Assembly: GCF_002217405.1 (NCBI RefSeq)
Contig: NZ_MUHE01000027.1
Location: 1 to 64,000, forward strand
Direction: 5' to 3'
From: Flavobacterium psychrophilum DSM 3660 = ATCC 49418
Lineage (GTDB): Bacteria; Bacteroidota; Bacteroidia; Flavobacteriales; Flavobacteriaceae
Length of the DNA stretch: 64,000 bases
In this document: positions 44,916 to 54,976 of the stretch, piece by piece
How the letters are laid out: every line of letters starts with the position of its first letter
Position numbering within the stretch: position 1 is the first letter of the stretch
Program-made: the position numbers and the translations under genes
The notes under the pieces: model-generated
Told to the model about the DNA's origin: nothing
Seen by the model: only the letters and a program-made list of their open reading frames with translations
Database searches by the model: none

Positions 44916-45472
44916 TGCTAGCAAAAGGAGATAATATTTCGGTTTTAGACGACGCCATAAATGGTGTTGTTCTTAAAGTGAACGGAAACATAGTAACAAT
45001 TGAAACCGAAGATGGTTTTGAGCTCGATTATAACGAAAAAGAACTTATTTTGATAGAATCTTCAAACGATTTGATGCATAATATTTCTAAAACTAATTTT
45101 TTGGCAGTAGCAAAAGAAAAAGAAATTCCCAAACCAAGGAGTTTTGTAAAGGACAAAAAATCTAAAAAAGAAGAATTTGTTCTCGAGATAGATTTACATA
45201 TAGAAAAACTAGTTCCCAATAAGCGAGGAATGAGTAACTACGATATTTTAAATATTCAGACCGAAACTGTAAAACGACAAATGGATTTTGCACTTCGCAA
45301 CCGAATTCCAAAAGTCGTTTTTATACACGGAGTAGGAGAAGGCGTACTAAAATCTGAACTCGATTTTTTATTGGGTCGTTACGAAAATATTACTTTTCAA
45401 GACGCAAATTATCAGAAATATGGCGTTGGCGCAACTGAAGTTTATTTTATTCAAAAAAAAAATAATTTGTAA
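44915..45472 (+). CDS. Smr-domain protein with an N-terminal DUF2027-like region
   Basis: The 185-residue protein begins with a beta-rich region (GDNISVLDDAINGVVLKVNGN, ETEDGFELDYN) like that preceding the Smr domain in Bacteroidetes DUF2027 proteins. The Smr domain occupies residues about 90-180 with EIDLHIEKL near residue 91 and VFIHGVGEGVLKSEL near residue 136 (H-G-x-G-x-G motif). Smr domains nick or cleave nucleic acids. Expression is coupled to the preceding small membrane protein by the TAATG overlap. Confidence 0.85.
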   Translation: MLAKGDNISVLDDAINGVVLKVNGNIVTIETEDGFELDYNEKELILIESSNDLMHNISKTNFLAVAKEKEIPKPRSFVKDKKSKKEEFVLEIDLHIEKLVPNKRGMSNYDILNIQTETVKRQMDFALRNRIPKVVFIHGVGEGVLKSELDFLLGRYENITFQDANYQKYGVGATEVYFIQKKNNL

Positions 45473-45514
45473 TATTTTTATAGAAAAATAAAATAATATC
45501 GTAATTTTACAAGC

Positions 45515-45907
45515 GTGAAAAAAATAATTTCAATATCCTTTTTATTTATATTTCTGTATGCCAACACAGAAATAGGACAATTATTGAAGTTACCCAACTT
45601 AATTCACCATTTTATAGAACATCGCCAACACAAAGGCGAGCGCAGTGTTTCATTTATTGATTTTGTAAAAAGTCATTATAATGACAATGTGAAGCATGCC
45701 GATACAGACAAACATGACGAACATAAAAACTTACCTTTCAAAACAAGTAATACACACCTAAATACTATAATTGCTTTTGAAAATCAGCCAAATATTTCAT
45801 TTAGAAAACCAATTAGTATTGTTATAAATAAGACTGTTGGTTTTCATAAACAATTCTACACTTCTAATGTTTTGGCTTGTATTTGGCTTCCACCTAAATT
45901 GAGTTAA
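45515..45907 (+). CDS. Histidine-rich secreted protein of the metal-efflux locus
   Basis: The 130-residue protein has an N-terminal hydrophobic signal-like segment (KKIISISFLFIFLYANTEI). The following region is His-rich: LIHHFIEHRQHKGE near residue 30 and HADTDKHDEHKNLPFK near residue 61. The start is a GTG at 45515-45517, the only usable start before the signal segment. Flavobacterial CzcA-type loci often begin with a small exported protein of this sort, and the histidines would suit metal binding; both points are inference. It precedes the RND gene by 127 bases. Confidence 0.65.
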   Translation: MKKIISISFLFIFLYANTEIGQLLKLPNLIHHFIEHRQHKGERSVSFIDFVKSHYNDNVKHADTDKHDEHKNLPFKTSNTHLNTIIAFENQPNISFRKPISIVINKTVGFHKQFYTSNVLACIWLPPKLS

Positions 45908-46034
45908 TGATTTTTTTTATATAAATAACTAATTAGCAATGTTTTAAAATATTTCTGGTTAGATATTAAAAATGCTATTTGCTAATTATTTTTAGTGAAT
46001 GGTACGTTTATAAACTTCATTATTTTCAAAAGTT

Positions 46035-49000
46035 ATGCTGAATAAAATCATAGAATTTTCTATAAAAAACAAACTCATAATTGGGTTGTTTACTCTTTTA
46101 CTCATGGGTTATGGTAGTTACCAATTTACAAAATTACCAATAGACGCTGTTCCTGATATTACAAACAACCAAGTACAAGTAATCACATCTGTACCATCTT
46201 TGGGAGCAACTGATATTGAACGATTAATAACCTTTCCGATCGAACAAGCCAATAGTAACATTCCTGGATTGAAAGAAATTCGCAGTTTCTCTCGTTTCGG
46301 ATTATCGGTAGTAACTATTGTTTTCGATGATGCAACGGATGTATATTGGGCAAGGCAACAAGTAACAGAAAGACTAAGCACTGTTAAAGATCAAATTCCA
46401 AAAGGAATTGGCTCTCCAATATTAGCTCCAGTAACCACAGGTTTAGGAGAAATTTATCAATACGTTGTGAGGGCAAAAAACGGTTATGAAAAAAAATATC
46501 AAGAAACAGAATTAAGAACCATTCAGGATTGGATCGTGCGCCGCCAATTATTAGGCGTAAATGGCGTGGCAGAAGTTAGCAGCTTTGGTGGTAAACTAAA
46601 ACAATATGAAATTGCAATAGACCCAAACAAATTGCAATCTCATAATATTACGATTGCCGATGTTTTTACTGCTTTAGAAAAAAACAATCAAAATACAGGT
46701 GGCGCTTATATAGAAAAAGGTCCCACATTATTATACATAAGAAGCGAAGGATTGCTTAGTACAATTGAAAATATAAAAGACACTTCTATAAAAAACACTT
46801 ATACAGGAAGTCCTTTATTTATTAGAGATGTTGCCGATGTTCGTATTGGAAACGCTATTCGATACGGAGCAATGACTTTTAACAAAAAAGGCGTACAATC
46901 TGGCGAAGTTTCTGGAGCGGTTGTCATGATGCTTAAAGGGGCAAATAGTAATGTTGTTATTAAAAATATTAAAGAAAGAATAGCCCAAATTCAAAAAACA
47001 TTACCCGAAGGTGTTGTCATCGAACCCTTTTTAGATCGAACAAAAATGGTTAATAATGCCATTCATACAGTAAGTAAAAATTTATTAGAAGGCGCCTTAA
47101 TTGTCATTTTCGTTTTAGTATTATTTCTAGGAAATTTTAGAGCAGGTCTAATTGTAGCTTCTGTTATTCCTTTAGCAATGTTGTTTGCTGTTATAATGAT
47201 GAATTTATTTGGCGTAAGTGGTAATTTAATGAGTTTAGGAGCCTTAGATTTTGGTTTAATTGTTGATGGTGCAGTTATAATTGTAGAAGCCGTTTTGCAT
47301 CAATTATCGTATCATAAAACCACAAAATTAAGTGCACAGCAAATGGATAGCGAAGTATCTAACAGTGCTTCAAAGATGATGAATAGTGCAGTTTTTGGTC
47401 AAATTATAATTTTGGTAGTTTACATTCCAATTCTAACCCTAGAAGGAATTGAAGGAAAAATGTTTAAACCAATGGCACAAACTGTAGCTTTTGCTTTAAT
47501 TGGTGCCTTCCTACTTTCATTAACTTATATTCCCATGGTAAGTGCTTTATTTTTAAACAATAATGTATCCAACAAAAAGAATTTCTCTGACCTAATTATG
47601 GAAAGGATAATTGAAGTTTATACAAAATATTTAAAAAAAATGATCGAATATCCTAAAACTGTTATTTCATCAGTTATAGCACTATTTGTACTTGCCATTG
47701 TTATTTTATCATTTATGGGGGGCGAATTTATTCCATCACTCGAAGAAGGTGATTTTGCTGTAGAAACACGTGTGCTAACAGGAAGTAATCTTCAAACCTC
47801 TATAACCGCAGTCTCTCAAGGCGCAAAAATATTATTAGATAAATTTCCAGAAGTTCAAAAAGTAGTAGGAAAAACAGGAAGTTCTGAAGTGCCAACCGAT
47901 CCGATGTCTGTAGATGCCAGCGATATGATGGTAATTCTAAAAGACAAATCAGATTGGACATCAGCTTCAACATTTAACGAGCTATCAGCAAAAATGGCAA
48001 AAGAACTAGAAGCTGTTCCTGGTGTTTCCTATGGTTTTCAATATCCTGTACAAATGCGTTTTAACGAGTTAATGACAGGTGCAAGACAAGATGTAGTATG
48101 TAAAATATTTGGCGAAAACCTAGATACATTAGCATTATACGCCAACAAATTAGGGAAAATTGTAAACACTGTCAATGGTACTTCGGCACTTTATGTAGAA
48201 AAGGTGACCGGAATGCCTCAAATTGTAATTAATTATAATCGCCCTGCAATTGCACAATACAATTTGAATATTGAAGATATTAACAGAATTGTAAATACTG
48301 CTTTTGCTGGGCAAAGCACAGGATTAATATATGAAGATGAAAAAAGATTTGACTTGGTTGTGCGTTTAGCTGGAGAAAAAAAACAAAGTTTTTCTGATGT
48401 TCAAAATCTATTAATCCCTACACCAAGTGGCTCGCAAATTCCGCTATCGCAATTGGCAAATGTAACCATTACCGAAGGTCCAAATCAAATACAAAGAGAA
48501 GATGCTAAACGCAGAATTGTAATTGGTTTTAATGTTCGTGGTCGTGATGTGCAAAGTATTGTAACAGAATTGCAAGATAAAGTAAACAAAAAATTAAAAC
48601 TTCCTGTGGGCTATTATACTACTTATGGCGGTGCTTTTGAAAATTTGAATGCAGCCAAACAGCGATTGTTTATCGCAGTTCCCATTTCATTAATACTCAT
48701 TTTTGTTTTATTATTTTTTGCTTTCAAATCGGTTAAACAAGGATTGTTAATTTATTCTGCTATTCCATTATCTATGATTGGCGGCATATTCTTTTTGGCA
48801 CTTCGTGGAATGCCATTTAGCATCAGCGCAGGAGTTGGATTTATAGCTTTATTTGGGGTAGCAGTTTTGAATGGTTTGGTTTTAATAGCAGAGTTTAATC
48901 GAATCAAAAAGTTGGGCGAAACCAATTTAAAATCAATTGTTATACAAGGCGCAAGAATACGTTTGCGTCCCGTATTAATGACTGCTTTTGTGGCATCGCT

Positions 49001-50378
49001 AGGTTTTTTGCCAATGGCATTAAGCAGTGGGTCTGGTGCCGAAGTTCAAAAACCATTAGCAACTGTTGTAATAGGCGGTTTGCTAATTGCAACATTCTTA
49101 ACCTTATTTGTTTTACCAATTTTATATATAATGTTCGAAAAAGGAACTAAATTAGAACCTAAAAATATAAAGAAGATTACTCCAATTATTGTATTGGGAT
49201 TGTTTTTGTTTTTTCAAAATGCAAATGCTCAAGAAAAAATCACCATAAACAAAGCCATTGAAACCGCATTGCAGAATAATATTAAGATTAAAAGCCAAAA
49301 ACTAAATTCAGATTATTTGCAAAAAATGACTAAAACAGCTTATGACATTCCAAATACAGGAATTATTAGCGAATATGGTCAGTTTAATAGTAACGTAAAT
49401 GATCTAAAAATTGGTGTGTCACAAAACATTAAGTTTCCAACAGTTTACAAACGACAAAAACAGCTACTAGTAGCACAAGCTAAAACAGGAGAATATAACG
49501 AAGCCTTACAAATAAAAGAGCTAACCAAGCAAGTTAGAACCGTATTTTATGAAATGATTTATCTTAAAGAAAAAGAAAAACTATTGCAAAAAAGCGATAG
49601 TATTTATTCTGAATTTTTAAGAAAAATGACACTTCGTTTTGATAAGGGTGAAAGTAATATTTTAGAAAAAGCAACTGCCCAAAACCAATCGGGGCAAATA
49701 AAAATACAACTACAAGAAACACAATTCGATTATAAAATACTTCAAACACAATTCAAATATTTATTAAATGATGATAAAGATTTCATGCCATTTTGTGATA
49801 AATACAAAATGAATTTCGATGAATTTTTAGATCAAAATACAATCTCAGACCAACCAAGCATAAAACTAAAAGAGCAAGAAATAAATAGCAGTAAAGCCGA
49901 AATTGCATTAGAAAAATCAAAAAAAATGCCAGAACTAATTGGCGGGGTATATTGGCAAACATTCAAAACCAATACCACTTTACAAGACAGTTATCATGGT
50001 ATTTACGGACAATTTGGTGTGGCCTTGCCTTTATTTAATTCGTCCTTCAAAAGCAAAGAAAAGGCATTGGAAATTAATTATCAAATTGCCGAAAATGAGT
50101 TAACTAGCGAAAAAATAAACCTACAAACACAATATCAGGAATTACTTCAAAATTATAAAAAAATTAAAGAAACAATTACTTACTATGAAAGCCAAGCATT
50201 AAAAAATGTAGGCTTAGTACATAATGCCGCTAATAAAAAACTTATCAATGGCGAGATAAATTATTTAGAATGGGTAATTCTTATTAATCAAAATATCGAA
50301 ATTCAAAATAATTATATTGAAGCCATAAGAAAACAAAATGAAACCATTATCAATTTAATGAACTTAACATCAAAATAA
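46035..50378 (+). CDS. CzcA-type heavy-metal RND pump fused to a TolC-like outer-membrane channel
   Basis: The 1447-residue protein has a complete RND pump (residues 1 to about 1040) and a TolC-like domain (about 1070-1447). The pump contains the DFG-x3-DGA-x4-E motif (D405, D411, E418) that marks the zinc/cobalt/nickel-type HME family rather than CusA. Near residue 1045-1065, ITPIIVLGLFLFFQNANAQ has the form of a signal peptide ending in an Ala-Gln site, so the TolC part may be released by cleavage and sent to the outer membrane. The TolC part shows the long helical repeats of the family. Such fusions are known in Bacteroidetes. The partner gene follows. Confidence 0.93.
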   Translation: MLNKIIEFSIKNKLIIGLFTLLLMGYGSYQFTKLPIDAVPDITNNQVQVITSVPSLGATDIERLITFPIEQANSNIPGLKEIRSFSRFGLSVVTIVFDDATDVYWARQQVTERLSTVKDQIPKGIGSPILAPVTTGLGEIYQYVVRAKNGYEKKYQETELRTIQDWIVRRQLLGVNGVAEVSSFGGKLKQYEIAIDPNKLQSHNITIADVFTALEKNNQNTGGAYIEKGPTLLYIRSEGLLSTIENIKDTSIKNTYTGSPLFIRDVADVRIGNAIRYGAMTFNKKGVQSGEVSGAVVMMLKGANSNVVIKNIKERIAQIQKTLPEGVVIEPFLDRTKMVNNAIHTVSKNLLEGALIVIFVLVLFLGNFRAGLIVASVIPLAMLFAVIMMNLFGVSGNLMSLGALDFGLIVDGAVIIVEAVLHQLSYHKTTKLSAQQMDSEVSNSASKMMNSAVFGQIIILVVYIPILTLEGIEGKMFKPMAQTVAFALIGAFLLSLTYIPMVSALFLNNNVSNKKNFSDLIMERIIEVYTKYLKKMIEYPKTVISSVIALFVLAIVILSFMGGEFIPSLEEGDFAVETRVLTGSNLQTSITAVSQGAKILLDKFPEVQKVVGKTGSSEVPTDPMSVDASDMMVILKDKSDWTSASTFNELSAKMAKELEAVPGVSYGFQYPVQMRFNELMTGARQDVVCKIFGENLDTLALYANKLGKIVNTVNGTSALYVEKVTGMPQIVINYNRPAIAQYNLNIEDINRIVNTAFAGQSTGLIYEDEKRFDLVVRLAGEKKQSFSDVQNLLIPTPSGSQIPLSQLANVTITEGPNQIQREDAKRRIVIGFNVRGRDVQSIVTELQDKVNKKLKLPVGYYTTYGGAFENLNAAKQRLFIAVPISLILIFVLLFFAFKSVKQGLLIYSAIPLSMIGGIFFLALRGMPFSISAGVGFIALFGVAVLNGLVLIAEFNRIKKLGETNLKSIVIQGARIRLRPVLMTAFVASLGFLPMALSSGSGAEVQKPLATVVIGGLLIATFLTLFVLPILYIMFEKGTKLEPKNIKKITPIIVLGLFLFFQNANAQEKITINKAIETALQNNIKIKSQKLNSDYLQKMTKTAYDIPNTGIISEYGQFNSNVNDLKIGVSQNIKFPTVYKRQKQLLVAQAKTGEYNEALQIKELTKQVRTVFYEMIYLKEKEKLLQKSDSIYSEFLRKMTLRFDKGESNILEKATAQNQSGQIKIQLQETQFDYKILQTQFKYLLNDDKDFMPFCDKYKMNFDEFLDQNTISDQPSIKLKEQEINSSKAEIALEKSKKMPELIGGVYWQTFKTNTTLQDSYHGIYGQFGVALPLFNSSFKSKEKALEINYQIAENELTSEKINLQTQYQELLQNYKKIKETITYYESQALKNVGLVHNAANKKLINGEINYLEWVILINQNIEIQNNYIEAIRKQNETIINLMNLTSK

Positions 50379-50451
50379 TTTAAAATCACAAATTCACGAC
50401 ATGCGCTTTTGCCAATTGGCCAAGCAATGCCGTAATCAAAATATAAAAGCT

Positions 50452-51582
50452 ATGACTAAAAATATTTTCATTATAATTGCAACCATTACACTATTTACTT
50501 CTTGCGGAAACAAAAAATCTGAAGAAGAAGTAAGCAATAAAAAAAAGGTAGAAAACACAACAACACTTACTAATGCACAAATAAAAATTGCAGGAATTCA
50601 AACTGGAAAAATAGCGCAAAAAGAAATTTCTGCTACATTAAAACTTAACGGAAAAATAGATGTGCCACCACAAAATTTAGTTTCTATAAGTGTACCAATG
50701 GGAGGTTATTTAAAATACACCAATTTACTACAAGGAATGCACGTAAGCAAAGGACAAGTTTTGTGTATTGTTGAAGACCAGCAATACATACAACTACAAG
50801 AGGATTACTTATTAGCAAAATCGAAAATTGTGTATGCCAAAGCAGAATTCGAAAGACAAAAAGAACTAAATCGAAGCAAAGCCAGCAGCGACAAAGTATA
50901 TCAGCAAGCCCAAGCCGAATACAATTCGCTATCAGTAATGGTACAATCCTATGGCGAAAAATTAAAATTTGCAGGAATAAACCCAAATTTAGTTACAACA
51001 AAATCTATTTCAAAAAGCATCAATGTGTATTCGCCAATAAGTGGTTTTGTTTCAAAAGTAAACGTAAACATAGGTAAATATGTAAACCCAAGCGATGTTT
51101 TATTTGAAATTGTAAATCCAACAGATATACATTTAGCATTAACTGTTTTCGAAAAAGACATAAATAGTTTGGCTATTGGACAATCGCTTGTAGCCTATAC
51201 CAATACAAATTCAGAGAAAAAATACCCTTGTAAAATTATCTTAATTGGTAAAGATTTTTCAGCAAATAGAAGTACCGAAGTGCACTGTCATTTTATAAAT
51301 TATGACAAAACACTTTTGCCAGGAATGTATATGAATGCAGAAATAGAAATAAAAAGCCAACAATCAAATGTTTTACCATCAGATGCAATTGTGCGTTACG
51401 AAAATAAAAATTATATTTTTATAGCCAAACAAAATAAGCAATTTGAAATGAAAGAAGTGATTATAGGAAATACAGAAAATGAATTTACAGAAATTCTTTC
51501 AGATGATTTAAAAACAGTAACTATTGTAACAAAAGGCGCTTATTCATTATTAATGAAAATAAAAAATACCGAAGAAGAGTAA
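50452..51582 (+). CDS. Lipoprotein periplasmic adaptor of the metal efflux pump (CzcB/CusB-type)
   Basis: The 376-residue protein starts with a lipoprotein signal, MTKNIFIIIATITLFTSC, and has the membrane-fusion layout: a lipoyl half (LVSISVPMGGYLKYTNLLQG) near residue 75, a helical hairpin, the second lipoyl half (INVYSPISGFVSKVNVNIGKYV) near residue 195, and beta-barrel regions. It bridges the RND pump to the outer-membrane channel. A longer frame starts at 50401, but the ATG at 50452 places the lipobox correctly. It follows the pump gene by 73 bases. Confidence 0.92.
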   Translation: MTKNIFIIIATITLFTSCGNKKSEEEVSNKKKVENTTTLTNAQIKIAGIQTGKIAQKEISATLKLNGKIDVPPQNLVSISVPMGGYLKYTNLLQGMHVSKGQVLCIVEDQQYIQLQEDYLLAKSKIVYAKAEFERQKELNRSKASSDKVYQQAQAEYNSLSVMVQSYGEKLKFAGINPNLVTTKSISKSINVYSPISGFVSKVNVNIGKYVNPSDVLFEIVNPTDIHLALTVFEKDINSLAIGQSLVAYTNTNSEKKYPCKIILIGKDFSANRSTEVHCHFINYDKTLLPGMYMNAEIEIKSQQSNVLPSDAIVRYENKNYIFIAKQNKQFEMKEVIIGNTENEFTEILSDDLKTVTIVTKGAYSLLMKIKNTEEE

Positions 51583-51936
51583 ATCATAGAAAAATAAAAT
51601 AATAAAACAGATTTACTATAATAAAAAAAAGTAATTTTGAACAAAATAACAGTATAAATTATACCATTTAGAATAAAAAAATAGGCTAAAATATTTTAGC
51701 CTATTTTTTTATTTTAGCCTATTTTATAATTTTAATGATATAGCAAATTCGATAAAAATATTCGTAAAAGAAAGTGAATTGCAATTTAAGAAGTTCATAA
51801 GAAAACTGCCTATTCATAAAAAAAAAGTATTCTATGCTATCAATTCTTAACAATAGGGAATAATTATTGACTAAAATAAGCTGTCTAGTATTTTAAAAAT
51901 AAACCACAGTACTGAAGATTATTTTGCTAAAAAATA
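51583..51936. other. Spacer after the efflux locus
   Basis: It holds a terminator (51675-51710), a partial repeat of its right arm (51711-51725), and about 200 AT-rich bases with no recognisable gene. Confidence 0.6.
51675..51710 (+). terminator. Terminator of the metal efflux operon
   Basis: Exact 18-base arms around ATAGGCTAAAAT (51675-51692 and 51693-51710) end in a T-run. Confidence 0.85.
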
Positions 51937-52518
51937 TTATTTCAATGAATCTTTTCTTGGTTTGTAATGCATTAAATATTCTCCTTTTGGTTTTCCATCA
52001 TCAAAAGAACTAAATTTAACTAGGGTTCTTACACCATTTCTGGCATCTTTGTTAGTAAAATTTTCGTATTCAATTCTGTAAATTGCTGAATACAATTCGG
52101 CACGACCAATACCGTGATAACAATGAATTAGGACTGGGTAATTAGATTTGTTGTCCATTATTTTTAAAAAAGTCTTTACATTTTCTGGTGTAGGCACTTG
52201 GTCAGAACCATTATTAAAATAGTTAACTCCTTTTATTTTTGCAATGGCTTCTTTTTCGGCAGTTAATTCCGTTGGAATTTCTGGATTATTAACTAAATCT
52301 GTAGTACCTGGAAACCGCAAATCGACTATAGATTTTATATTGTATTTTTTTACATAACTTTCTATTTCATCTGGCGGTATTACACCTGATTTATATACTT
52401 TTCCTTCAGTTATTGTTTCGAAGTTGTGATTTATATTCATATCATACACATATTTTCCTACAAACAGGAGTATGATAATACTTATGGGAATGACTATTTT
52501 TTTTACTTTAGAACTCAT
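51937..52518 (-). CDS. Membrane-anchored protein tyrosine/dual-specificity phosphatase
   Basis: The 193-residue protein has an N-terminal hydrophobic anchor (IVIPISIIILLFVGKYVY) and a cysteine phosphatase core with the P-loop HCYHGIGRAELYSAIYR (C-x5-R) near residue 134. The general-acid region is IVDLRFPGTTDL near residue 63. The family includes Siw14-like inositol pyrophosphate and tyrosine phosphatases; the substrate is not predictable. It is on the opposite strand to the efflux operon and converges on it. Confidence 0.85.
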   Translation of the reverse strand: MSSKVKKIVIPISIIILLFVGKYVYDMNINHNFETITEGKVYKSGVIPPDEIESYVKKYNIKSIVDLRFPGTTDLVNNPEIPTELTAEKEAIAKIKGVNYFNNGSDQVPTPENVKTFLKIMDNKSNYPVLIHCYHGIGRAELYSAIYRIEYENFTNKDARNGVRTLVKFSSFDDGKPKGEYLMHYKPRKDSLK

Positions 52519-52744
52519 AATAAATATAGGTTACAGATTAAAATCACGTTTATATTGAAGCTTATATCTTATAAACTATGACGTAAAATTATTGATGCTT
52601 AAATTTTTAATTTTTTTACAAATGTATTATAAAATTTAAAAAGGGAAGCTAAAATTATGCTATTTAACTAGAAAACATCAATTGCAAATTAAAAATTAGA
52701 TCTAAAATATTGTATCAAGTCATTTTAAATTCGCAATTGAAGTG

Positions 52745-54673
52745 CTAGTTTGCTGTTAGTTTTTTATCGATAATTCTTCGCATATAATCCTGAATGAATG
52801 CTTTTGCCGAAGTTTTTATCCTTATTATTTCTTGATTGTTAATCTTTCCTATCAAATTATGTTCTAGGCCCAAATCTTTTTTATCGTATATTCCTACAAT
52901 TTCTTTCCCATCAAAAGTACAAATATAATTTCCTTGCATAAACTGATATTGTCCACCATTAAAATTACAAGCAAAAGGTGCTATCTTTTTATCTCCAACA
53001 AGGCTTCTTCCCCAGCTCCTAAAAGGTTTTTTATATCCTATTATATCTAATAAGGTAGGATAAATATCTATTTGTTGGGCAAAGTCTGTATTTACACCTT
53101 TTAGATTGCTATTTGGTTTATAAATTAAAATTGGAACTGCAGAACGATTAATTATTTGATTATAAAAAGGGTAATAAGTCTGGTTGCAATGGTCTGCTGT
53201 GATTATAAAAATGGTGTTGTTAAACCAAGGTTGTTTACGCGCAGATTCAAAAAATTTCTTGAATGAAAAATCTGTATAACCAACCACTTTATGCATAGGG
53301 ATATTCCCTTTAGGAAATGTATTTTTATATTTTTCTGGCAAAACAAATGGCTCGTGTGAAGAAACGGTAAATATTGTACTAAAAAATGGCGTTTTCTTTT
53401 TATCTAATTCACCTTTCATAAATTGCAGAAAAGGTTCGTCCCATATTCCCCAAGAACCATCAAATTCGTTGTCGTTATTAAACTCTGTTCGTCCGTAATA
53501 ATGATCGAAACCTAAAATATTTCCGAAGCCTAAAAAACCCATCGAGCCATTTGCTGCACCATGAAAAAAGGAAGTGTCATACCCCAACTCTTGCAGTGTA
53601 GAGACTAACGATTGTATTTTTTGTTTTGGATATGGTGATGATGTAAAGGCATCTCTAAAGGACGGAATTCCAGCAATTACTGATGACATGCCGTGTATAG
53701 ATTTACTTCCGTTTGCAAAAGCATTGGTAAAAATTAAACTTTGCCCAGCTAATGAATCTAAAAAGGGAGTGTAACTTTTGTAATCTGGAATATTATTGTT
53801 TTTATTAAATGCACCCAAATATTCTCTGCCCATACTTTCTGTAATAATTAAAACAATATTTGGCTTTGTTAATGGGTTGTTTTTATATTGTTTTATAGGC
53901 TCAATTGTGTTTTTTATTTGTGATTCAGATACTAAATTTATTTTTTTAAATGTATTAGTATTCATCGTTCTTATTAATGCAAATGGTGTATTTAGCACAA
54001 TATCTGCATGTTGTGGTTTTTCAACATACCTGTTTGCATCAATCATATTAATAGGTCTGGTACTTTTCTTAAAATCGCTTCGAATCCCACCAATAGCTAA
54101 AGTTGTAATTATTAATAAACCTATTAAGGAATAGGTAAAATATTTTATTTTGCTAATACTAATAGGTAATTGTTTAATTTTTACTTTTTTATATAAATAA
54201 ACCCATAAAGCTAATACCATAAAAAACAAGACATAAACATGCCAATAATTTACAATAAAACGAGAAAACATAATCCCTTTATTGGTTTCGTTTCTAGCAA
54301 TATCTAAAATAGTAATGGTGGTTCTTGCATAGGTAAATCTATAATAAATAAAGTCTAAAAAATTAGTAGCATAGGCAAGAGAATTAAAAATAAAATAAAT
54401 CCAAAAAAGAAAAATTTGATATTTTTTTGAAGTATTAATCCAAAAGGGCAATATAGAAAATAAGATAAATAGCCCATTTATATACAAAATAGCGGTCGTA
54501 TCGAAAACCAAACCATGATAAGCTAATGACAAATATTGTGAAACAGAATCTACTTTTAGCAATTTGTAATTGTATAAAAAGAACCCCAATCTAGCGATAG
54601 AATAAAATAAAAAAGACAATAATAATCTATAAGACAGTACTTTATATTCTTGAAATCTGAAAAATTTAGACAT
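52745..54673 (-). CDS. LtaS-like membrane sulfatase/phosphoglycerol transferase
   Basis: The 642-residue protein has about five N-terminal membrane helices (residues 10-200) and a large extracytoplasmic alkaline-phosphatase-superfamily domain. The nucleophile region is NIVLIITESMGREYLG near residue 263, and the metal-binding region is FIITADHCNQTYY near residue 486. This is the layout of lipoteichoic acid synthase and of Gram-negative phosphoglycerol or phosphoethanolamine transferases. In a flavobacterium it likely modifies a periplasmic glycan or a lipid headgroup. It stands alone. Confidence 0.87.
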   Translation of the reverse strand: MSKFFRFQEYKVLSYRLLLSFLFYSIARLGFFLYNYKLLKVDSVSQYLSLAYHGLVFDTTAILYINGLFILFSILPFWINTSKKYQIFLFWIYFIFNSLAYATNFLDFIYYRFTYARTTITILDIARNETNKGIMFSRFIVNYWHVYVLFFMVLALWVYLYKKVKIKQLPISISKIKYFTYSLIGLLIITTLAIGGIRSDFKKSTRPINMIDANRYVEKPQHADIVLNTPFALIRTMNTNTFKKINLVSESQIKNTIEPIKQYKNNPLTKPNIVLIITESMGREYLGAFNKNNNIPDYKSYTPFLDSLAGQSLIFTNAFANGSKSIHGMSSVIAGIPSFRDAFTSSPYPKQKIQSLVSTLQELGYDTSFFHGAANGSMGFLGFGNILGFDHYYGRTEFNNDNEFDGSWGIWDEPFLQFMKGELDKKKTPFFSTIFTVSSHEPFVLPEKYKNTFPKGNIPMHKVVGYTDFSFKKFFESARKQPWFNNTIFIITADHCNQTYYPFYNQIINRSAVPILIYKPNSNLKGVNTDFAQQIDIYPTLLDIIGYKKPFRSWGRSLVGDKKIAPFACNFNGGQYQFMQGNYICTFDGKEIVGIYDKKDLGLEHNLIGKINNQEIIRIKTSAKAFIQDYMRRIIDKKLTAN

Positions 54674-54772
54674 AAAAAATCACATTATAATTGTTTGTAA
54701 AATTATAAAAATATAATAGCAAAGGAAGAATTTTAATACAAAATTAATATTCTAAATTTATCAAACAAAACA

Positions 54773-54780
54773 TATATTTG
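54773..54780 (+). promoter_or_regulatory. Candidate distal promoter element upstream of sdaA
   Basis: TATATTTG matches TAnnTTTG, 196 bases before the sdaA ATG; it would start a leader containing a 21-codon ORF. Confidence 0.3.
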
Positions 54781-54947
54781 TGCGGGGCAAACACACCTAT
54801 TTCAAAAATGAAAATTCGACACAAGGCGAGCGTGGCGAATAGCGAAATAATTGTACGATTTAAGATATTTTAGATGTCGTAAATATTCTGACAAAGGGAA
54901 ATAAAATGGTGTAATTCATGACAAAAAAAATAGTTTGTTTGTCCTAA

Positions 54948-54955
54948 TATATTTG
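54948..54955 (+). promoter_or_regulatory. Candidate -7 promoter element for sdaA
   Basis: TATATTTG matches TAnnTTTG, 21 bases before the ATG. Confidence 0.5.
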
Positions 54956-54976
54956 TAACACAAAAGAATAAAATTT

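Larger units (their letters stand above)
54674..54976. other. Spacer upstream of sdaA
   Basis: The spacer has two TAnnTTTG motifs, at 54773 and 54948, and between them a GC-richer stretch at 54785-54845 holding a 21-codon ORF (54808-54873) that starts after the first motif. I see no other gene. Confidence 0.5.
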
